Positions 17,341 to 26,830 of a stretch of 54,127 nucleotides of DNA are shown here, piece after piece. The notes beneath the pieces are model-generated. The model saw nothing but the letters and a program-made list of their open reading frames with translations. It was not told the origin of the DNA and searched no databases. The translations under genes were made by a program, and so were the position numbers. The stretch comes from Bacteroidota bacterium (GTDB lineage Bacteria; Bacteroidota; Bacteroidia; Cytophagales; Cyclobacteriaceae): assembly GCA_027592755.1 (NCBI GenBank), contig JAQCLE010000016.1, forward strand, positions 1 to 54,127, given 5' to 3'. Each line of letters begins with the position of its first letter. The first letter of the stretch is position 1.

Positions 17341-18438
17341 TTATACCTGGCTTTTATGCACAGCCTCCATTAGTCCCTTGATATAACCCAAGGCATAAAT
17401 AAAGCCAATGGTGCTGTAGCCGGGATGTTCATTGCTGTCATTGGCCATGGTCGGTACATGATCCGGGCGCATTGGGCCTTTGTAACCTACATTATAGTAC
17501 TCCTGCATCGCCTTGTGCATGTCGGTAATGCCATCGTCATGGAAGGCCTCCTCAAAATCCCATTTGGTGCCTTTGATGTCGCGGAAGTGAACAAAGAAAA
17601 TTTTCTCTCTTTTACCGAAGTAGCGAATTACTTCAGGGATGTCTTCACCCATAGTGGCAAATGTGCCCTGGCAGAGTGTCAATCCATTGGATGGACTCGG
17701 GTAAAGGTCGATGAGTTTTTTGAAGGCGTCGGCTTTTCTCATTATCCTGGCAATACCACGAATTTTTGGAACTGGTGGATCATCAGGATGAAGGGCAAGT
17801 TTCACTCCAGCCTTTTCAGCCTCCGGTATAACGGCTTTTAGAAAATACTCCATATTGTCCCACATCTGTTCTTCTGAAAAATCACCGAATTCTGTTAAGG
17901 GCTGATCTTTGACGTCGTCATATTTAAATGAGGAAACCAATGCACCACCCCTGGATAAAGTGTCAACTTTACTTCTGTGCCAGCTGATTACCGGCATCCA
18001 ATTGTGACAAATGATGTTCACGTCAATTTCGCCCAATCCTTTTATTAATTTGATGAACTTCTCAAGTTCTTCATCTCTGCCAGGCAGGCCTAATTTGGTT
18101 TTATCCAGTGGTGGCGTTCCTTCGCACACCTTCCATTCAAGGCCTTCGCTGGCATAGCGTTCTTTCAATGCTCTCAAGACCTTCAGATCCCAGGCGTTTC
18201 CTTCCTGCAATCCGGCCATAAACCGGCTGGCAGAACCTACCGCCCCGGTAACACCCATTTGTCGTGAATATTCCATTTTCAGTTTCTCAAAGCCAAAAAA
18301 GTAGGCCATGCACAACTGTATAGGGGCATCTTCCAATGGGATAGGAGTTCTTGATTTAGCAATATTTGGAATACTGAAAGTTGACAGCGCCGAAAGTGCG
18401 GCACCTTTCTTTATAAAATCACGACGGGTATCTTTCAT
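17341..18438 (-). CDS. uxuA: mannonate dehydratase with Tat signal
   Basis: A TIM-barrel enzyme of the UxuA family, which dehydrates D-mannonate to 2-keto-3-deoxy-gluconate (EC 4.2.1.8). Family motifs visible are CHNWMPV, LHPDDPP, CQGTFATMG, HFRDIKG, FHDDG and MRPDHVPTM, which supply metal ligands and active-site residues. The N-terminus MKDTRRDFIKKGAAL is a twin-arginine signal, so I start at 18438; the in-frame ATG at 18468 would add ten residues in front of it. Export is unusual because UxuA is normally cytosolic, though Tat-tagged versions are known in Bacteroidota. It follows the GH26 mannanase gene by about 50 bases on the same strand, suggesting an operon. A truncated duplicate of its 3' end lies directly downstream. 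Confidence 0.85.
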   Translation of the reverse strand: MKDTRRDFIKKGAALSALSTFSIPNIAKSRTPIPLEDAPIQLCMAYFFGFEKLKMEYSRQMGVTGAVGSASRFMAGLQEGNAWDLKVLRALKERYASEGLEWKVCEGTPPLDKTKLGLPGRDEELEKFIKLIKGLGEIDVNIICHNWMPVISWHRSKVDTLSRGGALVSSFKYDDVKDQPLTEFGDFSEEQMWDNMEYFLKAVIPEAEKAGVKLALHPDDPPVPKIRGIARIMRKADAFKKLIDLYPSPSNGLTLCQGTFATMGEDIPEVIRYFGKREKIFFVHFRDIKGTKWDFEEAFHDDGITDMHKAMQEYYNVGYKGPMRPDHVPTMANDSNEHPGYSTIGFIYALGYIKGLMEAVHKSQV

Positions 18439-18488
18439 GGTTTTCTGGTTAAAATTTAATTGGTTCATTTAGCCCTAATGCTCAACTG

Positions 18489-19631
18489 TTAAAGCTTCTT
18501 TTTTTTATAAACATTCTTTAGGTCATTTTCAAAAAGGGTGTAATCATCATTGTAAAACTCCAGAAAATTTGGAACACTCACCTGACCCGGATAGGGGGCA
18601 TAATAATGAGTTGGACTCCGGATGTCATTTCGCCAAACCAGAACATACGACAGCCTGGCTTTGTGCATTTTCATTGCAGGCAAAAGCGTTTCAGTCCACC
18701 ACGTTTCATTTGGGATTGATTCAAGACCGGTTTCAGTGAATGCTGCAAGTTTTCCAGCTTTTTTGGCATAATCGGATACGATCTTAAGCTTTAAAGCCGC
18801 TGTATCGACAGCATACCTGTTACGGCCCATATCGCCATAGTTGTCCATCCCAACCATGTCTACCCAGGCATCCCCCGGATAGCGCTCCAGGTAGACTTCT
18901 TCGGTCAGGTAGCGGTTATCCGGTGAAAAGCAATAAAGAAAATTGTGGACATCAAGTTCATCCCGGAGGTATGACACGGTAAACTGCCACAATGCAATAA
19001 ACTCTTCTCTTGTGCAGTGAGGTTTTCCCCACCAGAACCAACCACCGTCAAACTCATGGTAAGGCCTGAAGATGACGGGCACCATCTTGCCATCAGCACC
19101 AACAAGTGAATTGGCCCATTCACCGATACCCCTGAGGATTTCTTTATACTTTTCATGGGCTTCACCACCTGGTATCATGAGTCTAACTGCTGGAACGGAG
19201 ACAGAATCCCTCCAGTTAAAACCACCACCAGAAAGTGGGTTGGAAAAATGCCAGGCAACAGTTGTCACACCTCCGCGATCGTAAGTATCAATCACTGTTT
19301 TTCTTGTTTTCTCTTTTGCATCCGCAATTTGTTCAGGTGTACGTCCTGTAAATCCCATCAAATCGACACCAATTACAGCAGGATGCGAACCTGAAACGGA
19401 TTTAACGTCCGAGCGACCTTCTTCACCAGTCCAGCCATGGCCATACTCGGTAGCGTGCTGATGGCCAAACAAAGTGTATTTCTTTGAAAGTTTTTTCAGG
19501 CTTTTGAACAGCATTTTAGTTTCTCTGGTAGCATCGGGGTCTATTGGCTTATTTTTTTGCGCAAAAGATGATGCGGCAATAGAGAAGATTAAATATGTGG
19601 CCAGGGTAATTCTAAAAAATGTCATAGACAA
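18489..19631 (-). CDS. glycoside hydrolase family 26 beta-mannanase
   Basis: A 380-residue secreted enzyme with a Sec signal peptide ending near SSFAQ (residue 25). The GH26 (clan GH-A) catalytic pair is clear: acid/base E193 in FRPYHEFDGGWFWWG and nucleophile E300 in AAFTETGLE; the HQHATEYG segment near the start is also typical. The family mostly cleaves beta-1,4-mannan internally; some members act on beta-1,3-xylan or mixed glucans. There is no carbohydrate-binding module and no T9SS tail, so a periplasmic location is likely. It sits just upstream of mannonate dehydratase and downstream of a beta-propeller protein, on one strand, consistent with a mannan or glucomannan breakdown unit. Confidence 0.9.
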   Translation of the reverse strand: MSMTFFRITLATYLIFSIAASSFAQKNKPIDPDATRETKMLFKSLKKLSKKYTLFGHQHATEYGHGWTGEEGRSDVKSVSGSHPAVIGVDLMGFTGRTPEQIADAKEKTRKTVIDTYDRGGVTTVAWHFSNPLSGGGFNWRDSVSVPAVRLMIPGGEAHEKYKEILRGIGEWANSLVGADGKMVPVIFRPYHEFDGGWFWWGKPHCTREEFIALWQFTVSYLRDELDVHNFLYCFSPDNRYLTEEVYLERYPGDAWVDMVGMDNYGDMGRNRYAVDTAALKLKIVSDYAKKAGKLAAFTETGLESIPNETWWTETLLPAMKMHKARLSYVLVWRNDIRSPTHYYAPYPGQVSVPNFLEFYNDDYTLFENDLKNVYKKKKL

Positions 19632-19733
19632 CTGATTTGATGAAACTCAAAGGAAAAGGTTATACAATTAAATCCTAATGGAAATTACTTATCCTGGCAA
19701 AACACTATTTGAATGGCATAAAAACCATGAAGT

Positions 19734-20816
19734 CTATCGTGTCCCTGCCTGAAATGGTTTTCCATCCTTAAACTGCACTTCCACAAGCTTTTCGCTTTCA
19801 ATCAATTCGGCTACTATTTTTTTGGTTTTGGTATCGATGACATCACCGGATGAAGGGTATGCATATTTACCGTCTATACTGAAGGTAATCCAGCCGTTTC
19901 TATGGTTGAGTTTGATGTCCGCTATTTTCTTATGCGGTGTCGCTGTTTTGTCAAAGACATGAACATATGGCCCAACATCGTTCGATACCCAGATTTCTGT
20001 TTGGTCTGGTGTAATGTTCACACCATGGCTGGTAGTCAGGTGACCGCCCCGTTTCAGTTCGTAACCTTCAATGTCAACCCGTCCAATTTTCTTACCTGTC
20101 TGAATATCGCCAATTTCGTAACCCAGGACGCCATCCAGATTGACATAGACATATTTGTCATCCTGCGTAACAGCAAAGGGACGAATTCCTTTAGGACCGT
20201 TGTGTTTCTTTTGAGTCCAGCCCCAGGGATCATTGGGATTTGGTTCAAACGGGCCAAGGGTCTTCGTGATTTTGTGTGTGCCGATGTCGGCCACATAGAG
20301 GTTCTCATTTCCGAGTGCTGCCAGGTACATTTTCGTTCCGTCGGTGCTTGCCCAGGTATTGTGAGGATTGCCATATGGAACCGGGACAAATGCAACGACT
20401 TTTTTGAGGTCGGCATCGATAACATCCCAGCCACTTCCATGTCTTTTAGGCAGATAGATGAACTTACCATCCGGGGTCATCGCCTGGCTGTCGGGGTAAC
20501 CGTCAATATGTATTGACCAATCTACCTTTTCGGTTACGAGATCGACACAGACAAACTGGTCTCCAACATAAGAACTCAGGTACAATTTCCCCCGGATTGC
20601 GTCCGCACTCACACCCTTGAACTCACCCGTTCCTAGAACTTCGAATCTTCGAATAAGCTTATGTCCGTTATTGATGTCATAAATATTGACCCAACCCTGG
20701 TCATCTGTTACATAAAGCCTTCGCTCTATTTGCGCCTGGCATGATACTGATATAAAGATGGCAAGTGAGAGAAGGGTTCTTGAAAGCATATGGATGTGAA
20801 TTCTTCGATTTTGCAT
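19734..20816 (-). CDS. YncE-like YVTN beta-propeller protein
   Basis: A 360-residue exported protein built of beta-propeller blades: recurrent elements such as RLYVTDDQGWVNIYD, KLYLSSYVGDQFVCVD, KMYLAALGNENLYVAD and EIWVSNDVGPYVHVFD are spaced by about 40-50 residues. A signal peptide follows M10 (LLSLAIFISVSCQAQ) with a possible lipidated Cys, so the start could be 20789 instead of 20816. No catalytic residues are recognisable. Such proteins act as binding or electron-relay scaffolds in the periplasm. It precedes the GH26 gene by 102 bases on the same strand and may belong to the same unit. Confidence 0.8.
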   Translation of the reverse strand: MQNRRIHIHMLSRTLLSLAIFISVSCQAQIERRLYVTDDQGWVNIYDINNGHKLIRRFEVLGTGEFKGVSADAIRGKLYLSSYVGDQFVCVDLVTEKVDWSIHIDGYPDSQAMTPDGKFIYLPKRHGSGWDVIDADLKKVVAFVPVPYGNPHNTWASTDGTKMYLAALGNENLYVADIGTHKITKTLGPFEPNPNDPWGWTQKKHNGPKGIRPFAVTQDDKYVYVNLDGVLGYEIGDIQTGKKIGRVDIEGYELKRGGHLTTSHGVNITPDQTEIWVSNDVGPYVHVFDKTATPHKKIADIKLNHRNGWITFSIDGKYAYPSSGDVIDTKTKKIVAELIESEKLVEVQFKDGKPFQAGTR

Positions 20817-20980
20817 AGTTGATAGTTTAATATCGGTGAATATATAAAGTCATAAATACCCATCCTACGTCTTGTTGTTTAGCGGTTAAACCGGAATATT
20901 TGGATTGGTCAAGACATAAACCATTTAAGTTTATTCATAGCACCATAATGAATGATTAGATTAGTCCAAATTTTAACATT

Positions 20981-22084
20981 ATGAAATATTCACTTCTATT
21001 TGCTTGCTTTTTCATTTCTTCCTTGTCCTTTTCTCAGGAAGATAAGCGTAAGATTGAATTCCCTGATGTTGAGGGATATCAAACAGTCATAGTTGACCTT
21101 CACATGCACACGGTTTTCTCGGACGGGAGTGTCTGGCCTGATATCAGGGTATTCGAAGCAGTCAAAGACGGTATCGACCTTATTGCAATGACCGAGCACC
21201 TTGAATACCAGCCACATGCTGCGGATATACCACATCCCAACAGAAACAGGTCGTTCGACCTGGCCAGCCGAATTGCAGCACAAGAAAAACTTATGGTTGT
21301 CAATGGCTCTGAGATTACCCGATCCATGCCTCCCGGTCATGGCAACGCGGTTTTCATCCAGGATGCTAATAAACTCTTAATAGATGATCCAATTGAAGCA
21401 TACCGGGAAGCCAATCGACAAGGTGCATTTACATTCTGGAACCATCCTAACTGGACTGCGCATTTCAAAGACGGGATAGCAAAGCTGACAGACATGCATA
21501 GACAGCTCATCTCTGAAGGTCTATTGCACGGCATAGAAGTAGTAAATGACCACACTTTTTCAGATGAAGCCCTGCAAATAGCCCTGGACAATAATCTGAC
21601 TATCCTTGGCACATCGGATATTCATGGATTAGTTGATTGGCAGTATGAAATACCTTTAGGAAACCATCGTCCAGTCACTTTAGTATTTGCTAATGAAAAG
21701 TCAGAAGAGGGAGTTAAAAAGGCATTAATGGAAGGGAGGACGAGTGTCTGGTTTAAAAACATGCTTGTCGGCAGAGAAGAGTACTTAATCCCGCTGATAA
21801 ATTCCTCTATAGTTATAAAATCGGCTAATTATAGTGAAAACCACACAGTGCTACCGGTGGTTATTACAAACAATACCGGAGTGAAATTTATCCTTGAAAA
21901 TTTATCAAACTATACCCTCCATGCTGACTCAGACATTATTGAAATTAACCCGAACGGTGAGACCACTCTGGAAGTGAAAACTATTAACAAAACAGAGCAT
22001 TTTTCAATGAATTTTCGAGTATTGAATGCAATAACAGCCCCAAAAACTCATCCTGAGATAACATTGAACATCAAGCCTGAATAA
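20981..22084 (+). CDS. PHP-domain phosphodiesterase (Sb-PDE-like), exported
   Basis: A 367-residue protein with a Sec signal peptide (cleavage after SLSFS, residue ~18) followed by a PHP metallohydrolase domain. The first metal motif DLHMHTVFSDG (39-49) and the later segments MTEHLEY, FWNHPNW and GTSDIHG supply the trinuclear metal-site histidines and aspartates. The C-terminal about 90 residues form a separate beta-rich domain. Related Bacteroidota/Proteobacteria proteins are named Sb-PDE phosphodiesterases and cleave organic phosphodiesters, so a periplasmic phosphate-scavenging role is plausible. Single gene; its TAA stop abuts the stop of the convergent MORN gene with no spacer. Confidence 0.82.
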   Translation: MKYSLLFACFFISSLSFSQEDKRKIEFPDVEGYQTVIVDLHMHTVFSDGSVWPDIRVFEAVKDGIDLIAMTEHLEYQPHAADIPHPNRNRSFDLASRIAAQEKLMVVNGSEITRSMPPGHGNAVFIQDANKLLIDDPIEAYREANRQGAFTFWNHPNWTAHFKDGIAKLTDMHRQLISEGLLHGIEVVNDHTFSDEALQIALDNNLTILGTSDIHGLVDWQYEIPLGNHRPVTLVFANEKSEEGVKKALMEGRTSVWFKNMLVGREEYLIPLINSSIVIKSANYSENHTVLPVVITNNTGVKFILENLSNYTLHADSDIIEINPNGETTLEVKTINKTEHFSMNFRVLNAITAPKTHPEITLNIKPE

Positions 22085-22786
22085 CTACTGACCTTTGGCT
22101 CTTTGATCTTTCTTGTTCATCGTGATGTCATAAGAACCCTCATCAAAAATCTCAATATCGGCGCTGTCCCCTTCATGGCTAAGTATGAATCTAAAAGGAA
22201 ACTCGACCACATGAATATTTGCAGTTCTTGATCCAGGTACAATCATTTTATAAAACCCAACTGACGGTGAGACGGTAATTACAGGGTTCACGATATCTTT
22301 GCTTTGTAGCCGTCCGATGGTAACATAGAGGACATTACCTTCTTTATTATCAGAGCGTTTTACCGTTACGCCTGAAACATCTGAACTCTGGAAATGAAGC
22401 TCATAAGGTTTCTCATGCGTGCCAACATATTCATCCTTGTCCCAATAACCTACTAACAAGCTGTCTGCTCCAACAAATACGGCCATGGCCATCTCACCCT
22501 TACCCTCTCTAAGCCCTTTCTTAAATTCACCCGAATATACGTTACCATCACTCCAGGTGTACACTCCATAACCGTCAGGAAGTCCTTTTTTAAATTCGCC
22601 TTCATAGGTGTCGGTACCTACCGACTTACCATTACCATTTGCCAGTCCATTTTTGCAATCACCTTCATATTTTCCCTGAATACTGGCAAGTTCCACGCCA
22701 CAATCAGTTTGCGCAAGGGAAGCGGGTAAAAACAGAATTATGCTTAGAACAACGGTCAACAGAGACTTTGCATATATTTTTTTCAT
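22085..22786 (-). CDS. exported MORN-repeat protein
   Basis: A 233-residue protein with a signal peptide (cleaved near LPASLAQ, residue 26) and three to four MORN repeats between residues about 38 and 105, seen as YEGDCKNGLANGNGK, YEGEFKKGLPDGYGVYTW and YSGEFKKGLREGKGEM. The remaining half has no recognised domain. MORN repeats form beta-hairpin arrays that bind membranes or proteins; no enzymatic role is apparent. It is convergent with the PHP gene at zero distance and divergent from the esterase-like gene, so it is a single transcription unit. Confidence 0.8.
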   Translation of the reverse strand: MKKIYAKSLLTVVLSIILFLPASLAQTDCGVELASIQGKYEGDCKNGLANGNGKSVGTDTYEGEFKKGLPDGYGVYTWSDGNVYSGEFKKGLREGKGEMAMAVFVGADSLLVGYWDKDEYVGTHEKPYELHFQSSDVSGVTVKRSDNKEGNVLYVTIGRLQSKDIVNPVITVSPSVGFYKMIVPGSRTANIHVVEFPFRFILSHEGDSADIEIFDEGSYDITMNKKDQRAKGQ

Positions 22787-22960
22787 GGCTTCTGATTTAG
22801 TTATTTGAATGTAAGAATATATTAAATTACTGAAAAACCGATTTTAATCATATTTATTCAGACTCAAAATGAAATTTTCGTTGAGAAAATGTGGCCGACC
22901 ATAGATCAATTTAAGCTTCATCCATTTGTCTTGAAAAATGATAAACATTACACTTGTCAG

Positions 22961-23992
22961 ATGTGTTACCGGTTAATCTCTGTTTTAATGGTAGTCTTCC
23001 TTTTTTCCTGCACGAGGGTAAAGTTTGAAGTTGGGAAAAGAAATGAGTCGAAAATGCTTGAAAACAAGGGTATTGTTGCCGCTTTGATTTCACCAAATAA
23101 AACAAATGTGATGCCAGAAAAGATTATTGATGTTTTCGGGGTTCATGTCGATTCCATAAATGCAATTCCCCTCACTCAGTTTACTTCTATAGAAGAAGAC
23201 GAATCGGAGGGGATTGTTTGCAAATTGGGTCACTTCACTGGTTATGATGGTGTCGAGATTCCGTTTTATGAGTTACTCCCGCCGGACTTCGATGAATCAG
23301 TGAAATACCCAACAGTGATCTTGTATTCGGGACATGGAGATGTGGATGACGTTACCTACCAGTCATGGTCTTATCAAAAAGGTGGAGCCATGGAATTGGC
23401 TAAAGAAGGGTTTTTGGTTTACACAATGGAGAATAGAGGTATGGGTATGCTATCCCATCTTGGAGATCATCTAAAAATTGATGCAGTCGCACGTTTAACG
23501 GGGAATACCTGGTATGGAGAATTAATCACCGATGGATTGTACCTTTTAGAAATTGTGCAAAGTCAACCCTATGTTGATCGCAGTAGGATAGGAGCCGGAG
23601 GAGTTTCTACTGGTGGTGCACTCAGCATGCTGGTTGCTGCTTTGGATGTTAGGATATCTTCAGCATATGTTCAGGGTTACTTAGGAAGCTATAAAACTAC
23701 TTTTGGTGTAAGGGCCAACCATGACATTTGCAACAACATTCCCGGAATTCTGAATCATTTTGATATACCTGATATAGCCGCATCCATTGCCCCTCGTCCT
23801 GCTATATATGTGAATGGAGAAATGGACACATTTTATTATCAGGATGCTGAAACAGCCTTTCAGGTTGTTAAAAAAGCTTATAATGAAAAAGGCGCTGGAC
23901 AAAATGTTTCTCTCGAAATTCCCAAGAACACGATTCATGAATTATCCGTGGATCTCATGATTAATTTTTTTATTAAAAATCTTGTTGATTAA
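22961..23992 (+). CDS. alpha/beta-hydrolase lipoprotein (acetyl xylan esterase-like)
   Basis: A serine hydrolase of the alpha/beta fold, anchored by a lipoprotein signal: MCYRLISVLMVVFLFSC places the lipidated Cys at residue 17 from the ATG at 22961. An upstream in-frame ATG at 22889 would put 24 polar residues before the signal and is disfavoured. The catalytic triad is readable: Ser in GGVSTGGA, Asp in NGEMDTFY and His in NTIHELS. The body (GYDGVEIPFYELLPP, then VILYSGHGD) resembles acetyl xylan esterase/dienelactone-hydrolase-like families that deacetylate or cleave esters of plant polymers. Divergent from the MORN gene; no obvious operon partner. Confidence 0.78.
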   Translation: MCYRLISVLMVVFLFSCTRVKFEVGKRNESKMLENKGIVAALISPNKTNVMPEKIIDVFGVHVDSINAIPLTQFTSIEEDESEGIVCKLGHFTGYDGVEIPFYELLPPDFDESVKYPTVILYSGHGDVDDVTYQSWSYQKGGAMELAKEGFLVYTMENRGMGMLSHLGDHLKIDAVARLTGNTWYGELITDGLYLLEIVQSQPYVDRSRIGAGGVSTGGALSMLVAALDVRISSAYVQGYLGSYKTTFGVRANHDICNNIPGILNHFDIPDIAASIAPRPAIYVNGEMDTFYYQDAETAFQVVKKAYNEKGAGQNVSLEIPKNTIHELSVDLMINFFIKNLVD

Positions 23993-24053
23993 GTCGAATC
24001 AGATTCACTCCACTCTCTCTCAAGCTTATTTTTTTATTTGATTACCATAAGGC

Positions 24054-24061
24054 TAAATTTG
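24054..24061 (+). promoter_or_regulatory. Bacteroidota-type -7 promoter element for the aconitase operon
   Basis: TAAATTTG matches the Bacteroidota -7 consensus TAnnTTTG and lies 38 bases before the aconitase ATG. A T-rich stretch about 20 bases upstream could serve as the -33 region, but the TTTG is not ideally spaced. Confidence 0.4.
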
Positions 24062-24098
24062 ACACAGATTTTATTCCAGGAATAGACAAGTAAACATT

Positions 24099-26801
24099 AT
24101 GAGTAAAGACTTCTATGGTATCGAGCGGGAACTTACCACTCCATTGGGCACACAGAAATATTTCAGCCTTCGGGAACTCCAGAAAAAGGGTAAAAACATT
24201 TACAAATTGCCTTATTCAATTAGAATACTGCTCGAAAATGCCATCCGTAACTATGACGGCTTTGCAGTAACTGAAGAGCACCTCAGCACAATCCTGGATT
24301 GGAAAAATACGGCGGGAGATAAAGATATTCCTTATACACCGGCAAGGGTACTCATGCAAGACTTTACGGGTGTCCCTGCCGTTGTAGACATTGCTTCAAT
24401 CAGATCGGAAGTCGCCAGGAAATCAAAGGATACTGGCAAGACGAATCCAATTGTTCCTGCGGATATGGTCATTGACCACTCAGTGATGGCTGAATATTTT
24501 GGAACACTAAATTCCTATAGAAAGAATGTTGATATAGAATATCAGAGAAATGAGGAGCGCTACAAGCTTTTGAAATGGGCACAACAGGCTTTTGATAATT
24601 TTAGTGTTGTGCCTCCTGGCATGGGTATTTGTCATCAGGTTAATCTTGAATACCTCGCTAAAACGATCATAGAAAGAGATGGTTATTTGTTCCCGGATAC
24701 ACTTGTTGGGACTGACTCTCATACGCCAATGGTCAATGGCATTGGTGTTCTTGGTTGGGGTGTGGGTGGCATAGAGGCGGAAGCTGCCATGCTTGGTCAG
24801 CCAATTTATATGATCCTTCCTGAAGTAATCGGTCTAAGATTGAGTGGCAAGCTGCCTGAAGGAGCCACCTCAACGGATCTCGTTTTAACCATAGTAAAAT
24901 TATTGAGAGACTATGGGGTTGTGAGCAAAATCGTGGAAGTATTTGGACCTGCTCTGGAAAATCTGACTGTTCAGGACCGGGCAACTATTTCGAACATGTC
25001 GCCTGAATTTGGATGTACTGATACTCACTGGCCCATTGATGAACAAACGTTGGCCTATTTAAGGAAAACAAATCGAGCGGAGGCACATGTAGCAATGGTT
25101 GAAGCTTATGCCAAAGAAAACCTGCTTTGGAGAGCTAATGAGGATGCCATAGAATATTCCGGTACCCTTGAACTTGATCTGGGTACAGTTGAACCTACCA
25201 TCTCAGGTCCAAAAAGACCGCAAGACAAGATCTTATTGAGGCAGTCAAAAGAGAAAGTAATCTCATTGCTTGATCAAAGTTATAACCGGAAATATATGGT
25301 GCCAGCAGAACGGACACCGAATGATGGTGAAGGTAAAATAAAGAGTATAAAGCTCAGGGAAGGCGATGTTGAATACAACCTTTCAGATGGCGCTGTGGTA
25401 ATGGCTGCTATTACATCATGTACGAATACCTCTAACCCAAGCGTAATGATCGGGGCTGGTTTGGTCGCAAGAAATGCCATAGAAAGAGGATTAAACATCA
25501 AGCCATGGGTGAAAACATCTTTGGCTCCCGGGTCAAGGGTTGTTACAGAATATCTTACCAAATCTCAGCTGTTGCCCTATCTCGAAGGGCTTAAATTCCA
25601 TATTGTAGGTTATGGGTGCACCACCTGCATTGGTAATTCAGGGGATATGAAAGCCAATGTTCAAAAAGCCGTCATTGATAATGACATGATCGTTTGCTCT
25701 GCTTTATCCGGGAACCGAAACTTTGAAGCAAGAATACACCCCAGTATTAAAATGAACTTTCTGGCATCACCCATGCTGGTTGTGGCCTATGCACTGGCTG
25801 GTCGCATGGATTTTGATATGAACAACGAACCGCTTGGTTTAGATCCAAATGGAGCACCAGTTTATTTGAAGGACATCTGGCCAAGCATGAAAGAGATCAA
25901 TGAAGTAATGGATAAGGTGCTGACCCCTGAAGATTATAAAAAGTCTTATGCAACAATTTTTGCCGGAGATGAAGCCTGGACTGCACTTGATGCTCCTAGT
26001 GGACAGCTTTACAAATGGGACAGTACTTCGACTTACATTCAGGAAGCACCCTTCTTCAAAAATATTTCAGAGAAGGTAGCTGAACCTAGTGATATCCATG
26101 GCGCCAGAGTGCTACTGCAATTGGGTGATATGGTGACGACCGACCACATTTCACCGGCTGGTAAATTTCATCCGGAACACCCGGCAGGGAAATACCTGAC
26201 TATGAATGGCGTTGAACAGCGAGATTTTAATTCATATGGCTCAAGAAGAGGAAACCATGAAGTAATGATGAGAGGGACTTTTGCCAATGTACGCATCAAA
26301 AACAAGCTTGCATCCAAAGAGGGAGGTTGGACGAAGTATCACGCCACAGGTGAGGAGATGACGATCTATGATGCCTCCATGAAGTACCAGGAGGCAGGAA
26401 CACCGCTGGTTGTTATTGGCGGAAAAGAATATGGTTCAGGTTCATCAAGGGATTGGGCGGCAAAGGGAACAACCCTTTTGGGAGTTAAGATGGTAATCAC
26501 AGAGAGTTTTGAAAGGATACATCGATCAAATCTTGTTGGTATGGGTGTTTTACCTGCACAATTCATTGAGGGTCAAACCCAGGATACATTGGGATTGACC
26601 GGTGATGAAACTTATGATGTTACAGGATTGTCAGGCGCTCTCAGGCCAGGTAAATTGGTGGATGTGACGGCCACAAAGCCTGATGGAAAGAAAGTTGAAT
26701 TTAAGGTTCAATTGAGATTGGATTCTTCGGTGGATATTGAATATTACAAGCATGGGGGTATTTTAAACTATGTCTTGAGGAATTTCCTGAGTCAGAACTG
26801 A
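24099..26801 (+). CDS. acnA: aconitate hydratase AcnA
   Basis: A 900-residue cytosolic enzyme interconverting citrate and isocitrate in the TCA cycle. Length and order (large [4Fe-4S] domain, then swivel domain) fit AcnA rather than AcnB. The three cluster cysteines are C441 (ITSCTNTSNPS), C507 and C510 (YGCTTCIGNSG). The swivel domain motif YGSGSSRDWAAKG, with the substrate-binding Ser and Arg, is near residues 780-793. The gene starts at ATG 24099 behind a Bacteroidota-like promoter and is followed, 29 bases on, by an Xaa-Pro aminopeptidase gene, probably co-transcribed. Nothing is unusual in it. Confidence 0.97.
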   Translation: MSKDFYGIERELTTPLGTQKYFSLRELQKKGKNIYKLPYSIRILLENAIRNYDGFAVTEEHLSTILDWKNTAGDKDIPYTPARVLMQDFTGVPAVVDIASIRSEVARKSKDTGKTNPIVPADMVIDHSVMAEYFGTLNSYRKNVDIEYQRNEERYKLLKWAQQAFDNFSVVPPGMGICHQVNLEYLAKTIIERDGYLFPDTLVGTDSHTPMVNGIGVLGWGVGGIEAEAAMLGQPIYMILPEVIGLRLSGKLPEGATSTDLVLTIVKLLRDYGVVSKIVEVFGPALENLTVQDRATISNMSPEFGCTDTHWPIDEQTLAYLRKTNRAEAHVAMVEAYAKENLLWRANEDAIEYSGTLELDLGTVEPTISGPKRPQDKILLRQSKEKVISLLDQSYNRKYMVPAERTPNDGEGKIKSIKLREGDVEYNLSDGAVVMAAITSCTNTSNPSVMIGAGLVARNAIERGLNIKPWVKTSLAPGSRVVTEYLTKSQLLPYLEGLKFHIVGYGCTTCIGNSGDMKANVQKAVIDNDMIVCSALSGNRNFEARIHPSIKMNFLASPMLVVAYALAGRMDFDMNNEPLGLDPNGAPVYLKDIWPSMKEINEVMDKVLTPEDYKKSYATIFAGDEAWTALDAPSGQLYKWDSTSTYIQEAPFFKNISEKVAEPSDIHGARVLLQLGDMVTTDHISPAGKFHPEHPAGKYLTMNGVEQRDFNSYGSRRGNHEVMMRGTFANVRIKNKLASKEGGWTKYHATGEEMTIYDASMKYQEAGTPLVVIGGKEYGSGSSRDWAAKGTTLLGVKMVITESFERIHRSNLVGMGVLPAQFIEGQTQDTLGLTGDETYDVTGLSGALRPGKLVDVTATKPDGKKVEFKVQLRLDSSVDIEYYKHGGILNYVLRNFLSQN

Positions 26802-26830
26802 TTACGATAACTGCTTATGGATTGATCTGT

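Noticed and set aside
19902-20516. 204-residue frame opposite the beta-propeller gene
   Set aside because: It lies wholly within a well-supported gene on the other strand, has no domain pattern and composition typical of an antisense shadow.
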